Source: Qipengyuania gelatinilytica (GTDB lineage Bacteria; Pseudomonadota; Alphaproteobacteria; Sphingomonadales; Sphingomonadaceae). Taken from it: a DNA stretch of 64,000 bases. The notes beneath the pieces were generated by a model. The model searched no databases. It saw nothing but the letters and a program-made list of their open reading frames with translations, and had not been told where the DNA came from. Positions 8,847-17,618 of the stretch are shown here, piece by piece. Numbering within the stretch: position 1 is the first letter of the stretch; each line of letters begins with the position of its first letter. The position numbers and the translations under genes were made by a program. The stretch lies in contig NZ_CP081294.1 of assembly GCF_019711315.1 (NCBI RefSeq), positions 1,364,001 to 1,428,000 on the forward strand, written 5' to 3'.

Positions 8847-9287
8847 CTATTCTTGCGGCAGGCTTTCCTGCAGGCGCGCGGCCATCTCTTCGAGCGCGGG
8901 CCTCATCTCCTCCAGCGCCTCTGCCATGGTGCCCATCGCTTCCATCGCGCGCGGCAGATTGCGCTCGATTTCCTCCGGAATCCGGCCGGCTTCGGGCGCC
9001 ATCGAACGCAGCGTGGTATCGCGGTCGACCTCGGGCATTTCCTCGCCCGACATCTCGCCGGCGGCTTCCACCAGCGGGCCGAGCGGCAGGTCGAGCAGCA
9101 CTTCGCTGAGCGTGCGCATCAGCATCGCGGTTTCGCGCTGGTATTCGGGATCGGAGAATTTCTCGGCGAGGTCGGTGGCCGCTTCTTCTTCCACCTCGGG
9201 CGCAGGCAGGTCCGCATCCTGCGCAAGGAGGGGTGCAGGCGCTGCGATCGCGGCCAGCGACAATGCGGACAATACGGAATTACGCAT
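8847..9287 (-). CDS. Small exported acidic protein, function unknown
   Basis: A 146-residue protein starting at ATG 9287 behind GGAGGGG. A signal peptide (MRNSVLSALSLAAIAAPAPLLAQ) is cleaved after the A-Q-type site. The mature chain is Glu-rich and predicted helical, with MGTMAEALEEMRPALEEMAARLQ at the C-terminus. No catalytic motif. It lies next to another small exported protein transcribed in the same direction (9359-9739), with 71 bases between them. Confidence 0.75.
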   Translation of the reverse strand: MRNSVLSALSLAAIAAPAPLLAQDADLPAPEVEEEAATDLAEKFSDPEYQRETAMLMRTLSEVLLDLPLGPLVEAAGEMSGEEMPEVDRDTTLRSMAPEAGRIPEEIERNLPRAMEAMGTMAEALEEMRPALEEMAARLQESLPQE

Positions 9288-9358
9288 GGAAATTCCCCTC
9301 CGGAGCGGCAACTGGCGGTTTGCTACCGCGACGCCGCTGAAAGGGGGCTGAACGGCTG

Positions 9359-9739
9359 TCAGACGCCGGAAGCGTCGAGCAGCGTGAGGCAGGCGGGCAT
9401 GATCGCCTCGACGGCCTCGAAACCCTCGCTCTGGAAGGACGCCAGCTCGCGATCCACCAGCGCATTCATGACATCATGCGTGAACCGGGTATCCTCCATG
9501 ATCTGTGCAGTCACCCGGACGAAGAATTCTTCACCGCGGGGTTCCATCGCCGGATATACCAGAGTCCGCTCGTACCCGGCATCCTGACCGCCAGCGACGA
9601 GACCGAAAGCGACCCCGCAGCGGAAATTGGTCTGCTGCTCCAGCGTCAGCGGCGGTATCTCGGGCGCCGGTTCGCCCTCCTGCGCCAATACGGGGAAAGA
9701 AAGCACTAGGGCTGCGGAAGCGATGAGGGGCCTGATCAT
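9359..9739 (-). CDS. Small exported protein, function unknown
   Basis: A 126-residue protein. ATG 9739 gives a clean signal peptide MIRPLIASAALVLSFPVLAQ. The mature part has two cysteines (in NFRCGVAFG and MPACLTLL) that could form a disulfide in the periplasm. I do not recognise the family. It lies upstream of, and parallel to, the exported protein at 8847-9287, and is divergent from the formaldehyde cluster starting at 9835. Confidence 0.75.
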   Translation of the reverse strand: MIRPLIASAALVLSFPVLAQEGEPAPEIPPLTLEQQTNFRCGVAFGLVAGGQDAGYERTLVYPAMEPRGEEFFVRVTAQIMEDTRFTHDVMNALVDRELASFQSEGFEAVEAIMPACLTLLDASGV

Positions 9740-9834
9740 GGCGCGGCTTCTAGCTGCGCTTGCCTGAACCGCAAGCAACTTGCCTGCCCCAGCGCGCTTC
9801 CCTAGTCCAAAGCCGAAGAGGAGATTCGTTTCAA

Positions 9835-10944
9835 ATGAAGACCAGAGCTGCCGTCGCCTTCGAAGCCAAGAAACCGCTGGAGATCGTCGAACTCGATCTG
9901 GAGGGCCCGAAAGAGGGCGAAGTGCTGGTCGAGATCAAGGCGACGGGCATCTGCCACACCGATGCCTACACGCTCGACGGGCTCGACAGCGAGGGTCTGT
10001 TCCCCAGCGTGTTGGGCCACGAAGGCGCAGGCATCGTGCGCGAGGTCGGCAAGGGCGTGACCTCGGTCAAGCCGGGCGACCATGTGATCCCGCTCTACAC
10101 CCCCGAATGCCGCCAATGCAAAATGTGCCTTTCCGGCAAGACCAATTTGTGCAGCGCGATCCGCGAGACGCAGGGCAAGGGCCTGATGCCCGACGGCACG
10201 ACGCGCTTCAGCTATCAGGGCAAGCCGATCTACCACTACATGGGTTGTTCGACCTTCTCGAACTTCACCGTCCTGCCCGAAATCGCGGTCGCCAAGATCC
10301 GCGAGGACGCGCCGTTCCACACCAGCTGCTACATCGGCTGCGGCGTGACGACGGGTGTCGGTGCGGTAGTGAACACCGCGCAGGTCAAGCCGGGCGACAA
10401 TGTGGTGATCTTCGGCCTCGGCGGGATCGGCCTCAACGTCATCCAGGGCGCGAAGATGGCGGGCGCCGACCGGATCGTGGGCGTCGACATCAACCCCGAC
10501 AAGAAGAGCTATGCCGAACATTTCGGCATGACCGACTTCATCAATCCCAAGGACGTGAAGGACGTCGTCGCCACCATCGTCGAAATGCTCGACGGCGGGG
10601 CGGATTACAGCTTCGACTGCACCGGCAATACCGATGTCATGCGGCAGGCCCTGGAGTGCTGCCACAAGGGCTGGGGCACTTCGATCATCATCGGCGTGGC
10701 CGAAGCGGGCAAGACCATCGAAACGCGCCCCTTCCAGCTGGTGACGGGCCGCAACTGGCGCGGCACCGCGTTCGGCGGGGCCAAGGGCCGAACCGACGTG
10801 CCCAAGATCGTCGATTGGTACATGGACGGCAAAATCCAGATCGACCCGATGATCACGCATATGCTGAAGCTGGAAGAAATCAACAAGGGCTTCGACCTGA
10901 TGCATGCGGGCGAAAGCATCCGCAGCGTGGTCGTCTTCGACTGA
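9835..10944 (+). CDS. frmA: S-(hydroxymethyl)glutathione dehydrogenase / class III alcohol dehydrogenase
   Basis: Zinc NAD-dependent dehydrogenase that oxidises S-hydroxymethylglutathione (formaldehyde plus glutathione) to S-formylglutathione, and often also reduces S-nitrosoglutathione. It has 369 residues, normal for class III. Catalytic zinc ligands Cys40 and His62-Glu63 are visible. Structural zinc cysteines are 92, 95, 98 and 106. The Rossmann motif is [10 protein letters not shown]. The start is ATG 9835 behind AGAGGAG. First gene of a five-gene overlapping cluster that ends with the next pathway enzyme, S-formylglutathione hydrolase. Confidence 0.97.
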   Translation: MKTRAAVAFEAKKPLEIVELDLEGPKEGEVLVEIKATGICHTDAYTLDGLDSEGLFPSVLGHEGAGIVREVGKGVTSVKPGDHVIPLYTPECRQCKMCLSGKTNLCSAIRETQGKGLMPDGTTRFSYQGKPIYHYMGCSTFSNFTVLPEIAVAKIREDAPFHTSCYIGCGVTTGVGAVVNTAQVKPGDNVVIFGLGGIGLNVIQGAKMAGADRIVGVDINPDKKSYAEHFGMTDFINPKDVKDVVATIVEMLDGGADYSFDCTGNTDVMRQALECCHKGWGTSIIIGVAEAGKTIETRPFQLVTGRNWRGTAFGGAKGRTDVPKIVDWYMDGKIQIDPMITHMLKLEEINKGFDLMHAGESIRSVVVFD

Positions 10945-11297
10945 TGCCAGCCAAGGTGACCCTCGCCGAAAAATTCGCCGGTTTCAGCGAGCATTGGGCA
11001 CCGCGCATCGTCGCGCGCTACGAGGGTCACGAGGTTCGCATCGCCAAGCTCGAAGGCGAATTTGATTGGCACAGCCACACCCATGACGAACTGTTCCTGT
11101 GCGTGGACGGGGAACTCGATATCGAGTTTCGCGACCGTACGGAGACCCTCAATCCCGGCGACCTGCTGCTGATCGCAGCGGGCGAGGAACACAAGCCGAA
11201 TGCACACAAGGGCGAGGTGCAGGTCCTGCTGCTCGATCCCGAAAATGCGCCGAATACCGGAAACGAAGCTACTGCGACCAAAGCGGTCGAAGCATAA
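10944..11297 (+). CDS. Cupin-domain protein in the formaldehyde cluster
   Basis: A 117-residue single-domain cupin. Cupin motif 1 reads DWHSHTHDELFLCVDGEL (His, His, Glu metal ligands) and motif 2 NPGDLLLIAAGEEHKPNA (His). The start overlaps the frmA stop by one base (TGATG), so translation is coupled. Substrate unknown. Position between the two glutathione-dependent formaldehyde enzymes suggests a role in handling formaldehyde or a related small electrophile, but that is inference. Confidence 0.88.
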   Translation: MPAKVTLAEKFAGFSEHWAPRIVARYEGHEVRIAKLEGEFDWHSHTHDELFLCVDGELDIEFRDRTETLNPGDLLLIAAGEEHKPNAHKGEVQVLLLDPENAPNTGNEATATKAVEA

Positions 11298-11308
11298 AGG
11301 AGAGAGAT

Positions 11309-11689
11309 ATGTTCAGTCACGTGATGCTGGGGGCCGACGATATCGAGGCCTCGAAGAAGTTCTACGACGCCTGTTTCAAGGCACTGGGCGGGCGCGAAGG
11401 GCAGGTCGATCCCAAGGGCCGCGTCATCTACATGCACAATGGCGGGATCTTCCTGATCACCAAGCCCATCGACGGCCAGCCGGCGAGCTGCGGCAATGGT
11501 TCGACCATCGGTTTCGCAGCCGACAGCGAAGCAATGGCCGATGCCTGGCACAAGGCGGGCAGCGAAAACGGCGGTACCGAGATCGAAGATCCGCCGGGTC
11601 TGCGTGAAGGCGCGGGCATGAAGCTCTACCTCGCCTACCTGCGCGACCCGGCAGGCAACAAGGTCTGCGCGATGTACCGTCCGGGCTGA
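11309..11689 (+). CDS. VOC (glyoxalase/bleomycin resistance) family protein
   Basis: A 126-residue protein with the vicinal-oxygen-chelate fold signature: MFSHVMLGADDIEASKKFYDA at the start and YLAYLRDPAGNKVCAMY at the end. An AAAGGAGAGAG ribosome-binding site precedes ATG 11309. Relatives include glyoxalase-like enzymes and thiol-transfer proteins. The exact reaction cannot be read from sequence. Third gene of the frmA cluster. Confidence 0.88.
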   Translation: MFSHVMLGADDIEASKKFYDACFKALGGREGQVDPKGRVIYMHNGGIFLITKPIDGQPASCGNGSTIGFAADSEAMADAWHKAGSENGGTEIEDPPGLREGAGMKLYLAYLRDPAGNKVCAMYRPG

Positions 11690-11694
11690 TCGGC

Positions 11695-12204
11695 TTGGCG
11701 CACAGAGGCGAAGCGGGATTGCGGGCCGATTTGGAGGCGCTCGCAATCCCCTTCGAGCACCACGAACACCAGGCCGTTTTCACCGTCGAGGAAAGCCGCG
11801 ACATCAAGGCGAGCATCCCCGGCGAGCATACGAAGAACCTGTTCCTGAAAGACGCAGGCGGCGCATTCTGGCTGGTCACCGTGCCCGCCGAAATGCGCGT
11901 GGACCTGAAGTCACTGCCGCAGGCCATCGGCTGCAAGCGCGTGAGCTTCGGCAAGCCCGATGACATGGAACGCCTGCTCGGACTCACGCCCGGATCGGTG
12001 ACTCCGCTTGGCGCAATCAACGCCGGAGCCGGCAGCATCACCGTGGTCCTCGACCGCAGCCTTGCCGAGGCAGACCGCATCAACGTCCACCCGCTTCGCA
12101 ATACCGCGACCATCGGCCTGTCCGGCGCGGACACCTTGCAGTTGCTGGAACATTGGGGACATGCGCCGATGATCGCAGACATTCCAGCACAGGACCCCGC
12201 ATGA
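11695..12204 (+). CDS. YbaK/ProX-type aminoacyl-tRNA deacylase
   Basis: A 169-residue protein of the YbaK/ProXp family, which hydrolyses mischarged tRNAs such as Ala-tRNA(Pro). Visible are the N-terminal FEHHEHQAVFTVEES segment, the Lys in HTKNLFLKD, and LTPGSVTPLGAIN. It begins at a TTG (11695), five bases after the VOC stop. No better initiator is visible upstream. The end overlaps the next ATG in ATGA. An editing enzyme inside a formaldehyde operon is odd; it may only be carried by transcriptional convenience. Confidence 0.85.
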   Translation: MAHRGEAGLRADLEALAIPFEHHEHQAVFTVEESRDIKASIPGEHTKNLFLKDAGGAFWLVTVPAEMRVDLKSLPQAIGCKRVSFGKPDDMERLLGLTPGSVTPLGAINAGAGSITVVLDRSLAEADRINVHPLRNTATIGLSGADTLQLLEHWGHAPMIADIPAQDPA

Positions 12205-13040
12205 CGCTCGACTACCTATCCCAGAACAAGGCTTTCGGTGGCGACCAGTTCGTCCTCTCGCACCACTCGGAGACGACGGGGACCGAGATGACCTTCTCGG
12301 TCTATGTCCCGCCGCATGCCGAGGGCGCGAAGCTGCCGGTGCTGTGGTACCTGTCGGGCCTCACCTGCACGCATGCCAATGTTACCGAAAAGGGCGAATA
12401 CCGACGCGCCTGTGCCGAATACGGCGTGATCTTCGTTGCCCCCGACACAAGTCCGCGCGGTGACGACGTACCCGATGCGGCCGACGAGTACGACTTCGGC
12501 AAGGGCGCGGGCTTCTATGTCGACGCGGTCCGCGAGCCTTGGTCGAAACACTACCGCATGCGCAGCTATATCGAGGACGAATTGCCCGCGCTGATCGCAG
12601 CGAACTTCCCCGCCGACATGGCGCGCCAGGGCATCACCGGACATTCGATGGGCGGCCACGGTGCCCTCACCATCGGCTTGCGCAACGCGGACCGCTTCAA
12701 ATCTGTCAGCGCCTTCGCACCCATCGTCGCACCAACCAGGGTGCCTTGGGGCGAGAAGGCCCTCTCCCGCTATCTCGGAGACGACCGCGAGGCCTGGGCC
12801 GAATATGACGCGGTCGCGCTGATCGAGAACGGTGCACGCATCGACAACCTGCTGGTCGACCAGGGCACGGCGGACAATTTCCTCGAGGAACAGCTCAAGA
12901 CCGGCCTGCTATCCGTCGCCTGCGCCAAGGCCGGCATCCCCGCCGAAATCCGCATGCAGGAGGGCTACGACCACTCCTATTACTTCATCTCGACCTTCAT
13001 GGCCGAGCATGTGAAGTGGCACGCGGAACGGTTTGCCTAG
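12201..13040 (+). CDS. fghA: S-formylglutathione hydrolase
   Basis: Serine esterase that hydrolyses S-formylglutathione to formate and glutathione, the step after frmA. It has 279 residues. The nucleophile lies in G-H-S-M-G-G-H-G, the oxyanion region in WYLSGLTCTH, Asp in LLVDQGTADNF and His in EGYDHSYYF. Its ATG overlaps the preceding stop (ATGA). Its TAG interlocks with the stop of the convergent gene in CTAG 13037-13040. Confidence 0.96.
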   Translation: MTLDYLSQNKAFGGDQFVLSHHSETTGTEMTFSVYVPPHAEGAKLPVLWYLSGLTCTHANVTEKGEYRRACAEYGVIFVAPDTSPRGDDVPDAADEYDFGKGAGFYVDAVREPWSKHYRMRSYIEDELPALIAANFPADMARQGITGHSMGGHGALTIGLRNADRFKSVSAFAPIVAPTRVPWGEKALSRYLGDDREAWAEYDAVALIENGARIDNLLVDQGTADNFLEEQLKTGLLSVACAKAGIPAEIRMQEGYDHSYYFISTFMAEHVKWHAERFA

Positions 13041-13402
13041 AGATCCAGCCACGCCTCCGCGACGTCCACAGCGTCATAGTCGAAGCTCTTGATATCCATG
13101 CCCGGGATCAGCGCGCCTTCGAGTTCCGCGGCTTTCTTCAGCCAGTCCGAATCCGTCAGCACCGCGCATTTGTCGAACGCGCCGAGCATCCTGAAGAGCT
13201 TGGGCAGACGGCTGAACTCGACGCCGATCGCGCCCAGAGAAGGCAGTTCGAAATTGGTGATCCGGTAGAACATCTTGCCCCCGGTCATGCCTTCGGACTT
13301 CTCGATCAGATCATCGAGCGCCTTGCGCATGATGTCCGCATCGACCTTGCCGTCCAGAACGATATCGATCCGGTCGGCAGCAGGCTTGGTAATAGTCAGC
13401 AT
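13037..13402 (-). CDS. SpoIIAA-like (STAS-related) protein
   Basis: A 121-residue protein of the SpoIIAA-like family: strand-helix pattern MLTITKPAADRIDIVLDGKVDADIM, central FYRITNFELPSLGAIGVEF and C-terminal FDYDAVDVAEAWL. Members have a STAS-like fold and are cytoplasmic. A few are implicated in lipid or ligand binding; most are uncharacterised. I see no conserved Ser of the phosphorylated anti-sigma antagonist type. Convergent with fghA, with interlocked stop codons. Confidence 0.8.
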   Translation of the reverse strand: MLTITKPAADRIDIVLDGKVDADIMRKALDDLIEKSEGMTGGKMFYRITNFELPSLGAIGVEFSRLPKLFRMLGAFDKCAVLTDSDWLKKAAELEGALIPGMDIKSFDYDAVDVAEAWLDL

Positions 13403-13484
13403 GGGTCATCCCCTCGTGCAGCCGCGACACTGGCACTCGCTTAGGGGCATCCTAGCACGATTCGAAAAATCCCGACAATTCGGC

Positions 13485-14282
13485 TCAGGTGCCGGCGCCC
13501 ACCAGCTTCAGGAAGAACGCGTTCGCCTCGTCTGCGAACTCTTCGCTTGCCGGGCGTGAAGCCACCTCCTCAACCCGGTCGAGTTCGTCAGCGATGAAAG
13601 CGTCGATCGCCGGTCGGGGTTTGGCGCTTCCTGCCTCTCGCGTTTCAGCCTTGATTGCGACCATCTCCTCGATTTCCTCCGACAAACTGCGGGGCAGGCC
13701 TGTGACTGCCATCAGGTCCTGCAACCGCATCGGGGGGCGCGCCTGCGGGCACATGCGAAGCGCTCTCACCGACAATGCGGGGCGCAGCGCGTAGAAGTAC
13801 TTCTTGACCGTGACGCCTTGCTCGGACTCCAGCCAACGCTTCACGGTGCTCCGCCCCAAGCTGGCATAGTGGCGGGCATACCCCTGCGGGTCGAAATGCC
13901 GGTCACCCAGCGCGGCGAGGTCCGCCACCATGGGATCCTGGGGTCGGTAACGAATTGAACTTTCGATCCATTCCGAGAGCACCGCATTTTGCTTGAGCAT
14001 GAGGCCGAGAGCCTTGCGGATATCCCACCCGTTGAGGTCGATATCGTCGACGATAGGCTGTTCGATCACGTCGCGCGGTTGCTTGAGTGACAGATAGTCA
14101 TCGCGTTGACGCACATATACGAAGCGGACATCGAAATCGCTGTCAGGAGAAGGAAAGCCCCAAGCCCGCGATCCGGATTCGATCGCGAGTAGATAGTGGA
14201 TGCCCTCCTTCGTCTCGATATCCGCTAGCCGCGTTTCGATTTCGTCCCGCACGGCCTGCGGGATGGCCTGATCGGCGCTCAT
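13485..14282 (-). CDS. RlaP-type DNA polymerase beta superfamily nucleotidyltransferase
   Basis: A 265-residue protein with the nucleotidyltransferase signature E-S-G-S-R-A-W-G-F-P-S-P-D-S-D-F-D-V-R-F near residues 36-55 (G-S followed by the D-x-D metal pair). This matches the COG3541 / RlaP group, a stand-alone nucleotidyltransferase family linked by some to RNA repair. I use ATG 14282; ATG 14297 would overlap the upstream phaZ stop by 8 bases. It follows phaZ on the same strand by 7 bases. Confidence 0.8.
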   Translation of the reverse strand: MSADQAIPQAVRDEIETRLADIETKEGIHYLLAIESGSRAWGFPSPDSDFDVRFVYVRQRDDYLSLKQPRDVIEQPIVDDIDLNGWDIRKALGLMLKQNAVLSEWIESSIRYRPQDPMVADLAALGDRHFDPQGYARHYASLGRSTVKRWLESEQGVTVKKYFYALRPALSVRALRMCPQARPPMRLQDLMAVTGLPRSLSEEIEEMVAIKAETREAGSAKPRPAIDAFIADELDRVEEVASRPASEEFADEANAFFLKLVGAGT

Positions 14283-14289
14283 CGCCGCT

Positions 14290-15510
14290 TCATCCATGCG
14301 TGGCGACGAATTCCTCCACCACCGGTGCAATCTTTTCGCGCCACTTGCTGCCGTTGAAGATGCCGTAATGGCCCGCGCCCTCGGCCATGTAATACCGCTT
14401 CTTCGACGCATCGAGATTGGGCGTCAGCTCCAGCGCGGCGCGGGTCTGGCCGAGGCCCGAGATATCGTCGCGCTCGCCCTCGATTGCGAGGAGCGCGGTC
14501 CCGGTGATGTCGCCCAGGTCGATGCGCTTGCCGCGGTGCTTGAAGGTGCCATTGGGGATCGAATGGTCCTGGAACACCTCCTGCACCGTCTGCAGGTAGA
14601 ATTCGGCGGTCATGTCGCAGACGCTGCGGTATTCGTCGTAGAAATCCTTGGTCGCCTGCGCGCTAGCCTCGTCGCCAACGGTGAGGTGTTTGAACATCTC
14701 GTAATGGCTCATCATGTGATTGCCGAGGTTCATGCTCATGAAGCCGGCGAGCTGCATGAAGCCCGGATAGACCCGGCGTCCTGAGCCGCGATACTGCATC
14801 GGCACGGTGGCGATGACATTGTGACGGAACCACTCGATGGGGCGCTCCATCGCAAGGTCGTTGACGCTGGTGGGCGAGCAGCGCGTGTCGATCGGGCCGC
14901 CCATCATGGTGAGCGTCTTCGGAGCGCACTCGTGCCCGTCACGGTTCATGATCGCAGTCGCGGCGAAGACGGGGACCGAGGGCTGGCACACCGCCATGGC
15001 GTGCGCGCCCGGGCCGATATGCTCGAGGAACTCGATCACGTAATCCATGTAGTCGTCGAGGTCGAACTGGCCTTCGTGCAGCGGCACGGTGCGCGCATCG
15101 GCCCAGTCGGTGACATAGACGGTGTAGTTTTCAAGCATCCGCTCGACCGTGCCGCGCAGCAGCGTGGCGTAGTGGCCGCTCATCGGCGCGACGATCAGGA
15201 GGCGCGGCGCGTCTTCGGGCAGGTCTTCGCGGTGGAAGCGCTTCAGATCGCCGAAGGGCTTGTTGAGGACCGTGGACTCCACCACCGGATAGGCCTGCTT
15301 GCCGACCGTCACGGTCTCGATGCCCCAGGCAGGCTTGCCATAGGTGGCGGTGGCGTGCGCGAAGACCTCGAGCGCGCTGGAGGCCATCGGCCCCATGCCC
15401 ATGTAACCAAACGGCAAAGCCGGGTTGGAGAGCATCTCTGCCCCGATGGAAGCCCAAGTGCTGGCGCTCGACATCCAGCTCTTCTGCAGCTCGTGCATGT
15501 GGTAAAGCAT
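14290..15510 (-). CDS. phaZ: Intracellular polyhydroxyalkanoate depolymerase
   Basis: Degrades native intracellular PHB granules. It has 406 residues and begins MLYHMHELQKSW at ATG 15510 behind AGGGGA. In this family the nucleophile is cysteine; here it is Cys175 in M-A-V-C-Q-P-S-V-P, matching the Ralstonia PhaZ type. The C-terminal part has LLAIEGERDDISGLGQT (Asp) and EGAGHYGIFNGSKWR (His), completing the triad. No signal peptide, as expected. PHA synthase genes are not in the window. Divergent from the ABC exporter across 168 bases. Confidence 0.93.
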   Translation of the reverse strand: MLYHMHELQKSWMSSASTWASIGAEMLSNPALPFGYMGMGPMASSALEVFAHATATYGKPAWGIETVTVGKQAYPVVESTVLNKPFGDLKRFHREDLPEDAPRLLIVAPMSGHYATLLRGTVERMLENYTVYVTDWADARTVPLHEGQFDLDDYMDYVIEFLEHIGPGAHAMAVCQPSVPVFAATAIMNRDGHECAPKTLTMMGGPIDTRCSPTSVNDLAMERPIEWFRHNVIATVPMQYRGSGRRVYPGFMQLAGFMSMNLGNHMMSHYEMFKHLTVGDEASAQATKDFYDEYRSVCDMTAEFYLQTVQEVFQDHSIPNGTFKHRGKRIDLGDITGTALLAIEGERDDISGLGQTRAALELTPNLDASKKRYYMAEGAGHYGIFNGSKWREKIAPVVEEFVATHG

Positions 15511-15678
15511 CGTAATCCCCTGCGACCCGCGCTTTTGTGTTGTGGCTTGCGGGTGACCTTGAAAAGAGCGCGAGTGTGCCGCGTGAAACCTCATTGTGCA
15601 ATGCACAAACTGGGTAAAAGTGCCGGTAACTCGCCTCACCTGTGGATTTTGCGCCTCACCGTGACTAGGTGAGCGCTC

Positions 15679-17490
15679 ATGGACGAGACGGGCGCCCAGA
15701 CAGACAAGAAGCGCAGGCTGTTCGCGCGCCGCCGCAAGGGCGAGCCGCGTTCGCTCAAGCCGCTGCGCATGGTCTTCGATGAATTGCGCAATTATCCCGG
15801 CCATGTAGCGCTGGCCTTTACCGCACTGGTCATCACGGCCAGCGCGACGCTCGCCATTCCCGCGGGACTGCGCTTCGTGGTCGACCAGGGCATGGGCGGC
15901 GACGGTACCCAGCTGACTTTCTGGTTCCGCGTTTTGCTCGGCATTGTGACGGTTCTCGCGCTGGGTACTGCCATGCGCTTCTATTTCGTGAGCTGGCTGG
16001 GCGAACGCGTGGTCGCCGATGTGCGCAAGCGCGTGCAGGCGAACCTACTGCGCCTCGCGCCCGGTTTCTACGAGGTCAACAGCCCCAAGGAAATCTCCAG
16101 CCGCATGACCAGCGATACCGCGCTGATCGAAAACATGGTCGGGACCACCGTCTCGGTCGCACTGCGGAATATTCTCGTGGCGCTGGGCGGTACGGCCTAT
16201 CTCTTCTACCTCGTGCCCGGGCTGACCGTCGGCATGTTGCTGATCATCCCGCTGATCGTGGTCCCGCTGACCGTTTTCGGGCGCCGCCTGCGCAAGGTCA
16301 GCCGCACCAGCCAGGACCGTGTTGCCGATATCGGCGCCAACGTCACCGAAGTGCTTTCCGCGATGAAGATCGTGCAGGGCTTCAACCAGGAACGCCGCGA
16401 GCAGGCGCGCTTCGGCGATACGGTGGAGCGTACTTTCACTGTCGCCAAGCGCCGGATCGTCATCCGCGCCGCGCTCACCGCCTGTATCATTCTGTTCGTC
16501 TTCGGCGGGATTACCATGCTCGTCTGGAAGGGCGCAGAAGCGGCCAATGACGGGACGATCAGCTACGGCACGATCGTGTCCTTCGTCTTCGCCGCCGCGC
16601 TGGTGGCAGGTGCCTTCGGCGCGCTGACAGAAGTTTATGGCGACCTGCTGCGCGCGGCAGGTGCCGCCAGCCGCCTGTCCGAACTGCTTGAGGAAAAGCC
16701 CGAGATCGCTGCGCCGGACAAGCCGATGGCGCTGCCCACCCCGCCGCGTGGCAGCTTGTCGTTCCGCAATGTAAACTTCCGCTATCCCACGCGGCCCGAA
16801 ACCCCGGCGCTGGAGGATTTCAGCCTCGAGGTGGAACCGGGCGAAACGGTCGCCATCGTCGGCCCGTCCGGCGCGGGCAAGTCGACCATCTTCCAGCTGG
16901 TCGAGCGGTTTTACGATCCGCAGAGCGGCACCGTCCGGCTCGACGGCATTGCGCTGACCAAGGCCGATCCGGCCGAAATCCGCTCGCGCATCGCTTTCGT
17001 CCCGCAAGAGGGCGTGCTCTTCTCCGCCAGCGCGCGCGACAATCTGCGCTATGGCAACTGGGATGCAAGCGAGGAACAGGTCTGGGCAGCGGCGCGCGCC
17101 GCCAATGTGGCCGGATTCCTCGAAAACCTGCCGCAGGGCCTCGATACCCATCTGGGCGAGAACGGGACGCAGCTTTCGGGCGGCCAGCGCCAGCGCATTG
17201 CCATCGCCCGCGCGGTCTTGCGCGATGCCCCGATCCTGCTGCTCGACGAAGCCACCAGCGCGCTCGATGCCGAAAGCGAACGGCTGGTACAGGACGCGCT
17301 CGAGCACCTGATGGAAGACCGCACCACCCTGGTCATCGCCCACCGCCTCGCCACCGTGCGCGCGGCCGATCGCATCGTGGTGATGGAAGACGGACGCATC
17401 GTCGAACAGGGCACGCACGCACAGCTTGCCGGCAATGGCGGGCTCTATGCGCGCCTTGCCGAGCTGCAATTCGGCATCGAAACCGCGTAA
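15679..17490 (+). CDS. ABC exporter half-transporter (fused membrane and ATPase domains)
   Basis: A 603-residue type IV ABC exporter: six hydrophobic helices in residues ~40-330, then the ATPase domain. Walker A GPSGAGKST is at about residue 395, the LSGGQRQR signature about 500, Walker B ILLLDEATSALD about 520 and the H-loop His in VIAHRLATV about 553. It belongs to the MsbA/LmrA/BmrA-like homodimeric class. The transported lipid or drug cannot be told. It is monocistronic; a short CGGGT-ACCCG hairpin after the stop lacks a T run. Confidence 0.92.
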   Translation: MDETGAQTDKKRRLFARRRKGEPRSLKPLRMVFDELRNYPGHVALAFTALVITASATLAIPAGLRFVVDQGMGGDGTQLTFWFRVLLGIVTVLALGTAMRFYFVSWLGERVVADVRKRVQANLLRLAPGFYEVNSPKEISSRMTSDTALIENMVGTTVSVALRNILVALGGTAYLFYLVPGLTVGMLLIIPLIVVPLTVFGRRLRKVSRTSQDRVADIGANVTEVLSAMKIVQGFNQERREQARFGDTVERTFTVAKRRIVIRAALTACIILFVFGGITMLVWKGAEAANDGTISYGTIVSFVFAAALVAGAFGALTEVYGDLLRAAGAASRLSELLEEKPEIAAPDKPMALPTPPRGSLSFRNVNFRYPTRPETPALEDFSLEVEPGETVAIVGPSGAGKSTIFQLVERFYDPQSGTVRLDGIALTKADPAEIRSRIAFVPQEGVLFSASARDNLRYGNWDASEEQVWAAARAANVAGFLENLPQGLDTHLGENGTQLSGGQRQRIAIARAVLRDAPILLLDEATSALDAESERLVQDALEHLMEDRTTLVIAHRLATVRAADRIVVMEDGRIVEQGTHAQLAGNGGLYARLAELQFGIETA

Positions 17491-17618
17491 ATCCTCGACC
17501 AATCGGGTCATCCACCCGACGAAAAGCAACTCCCGGCGCGCGTTTCTGCTAGCCAGACTGGGCAAGGCCGTGTGCGACAAATCGCCTGCGGCCAGTCAAT
17601 TCCGGGAGACTGCCCACA

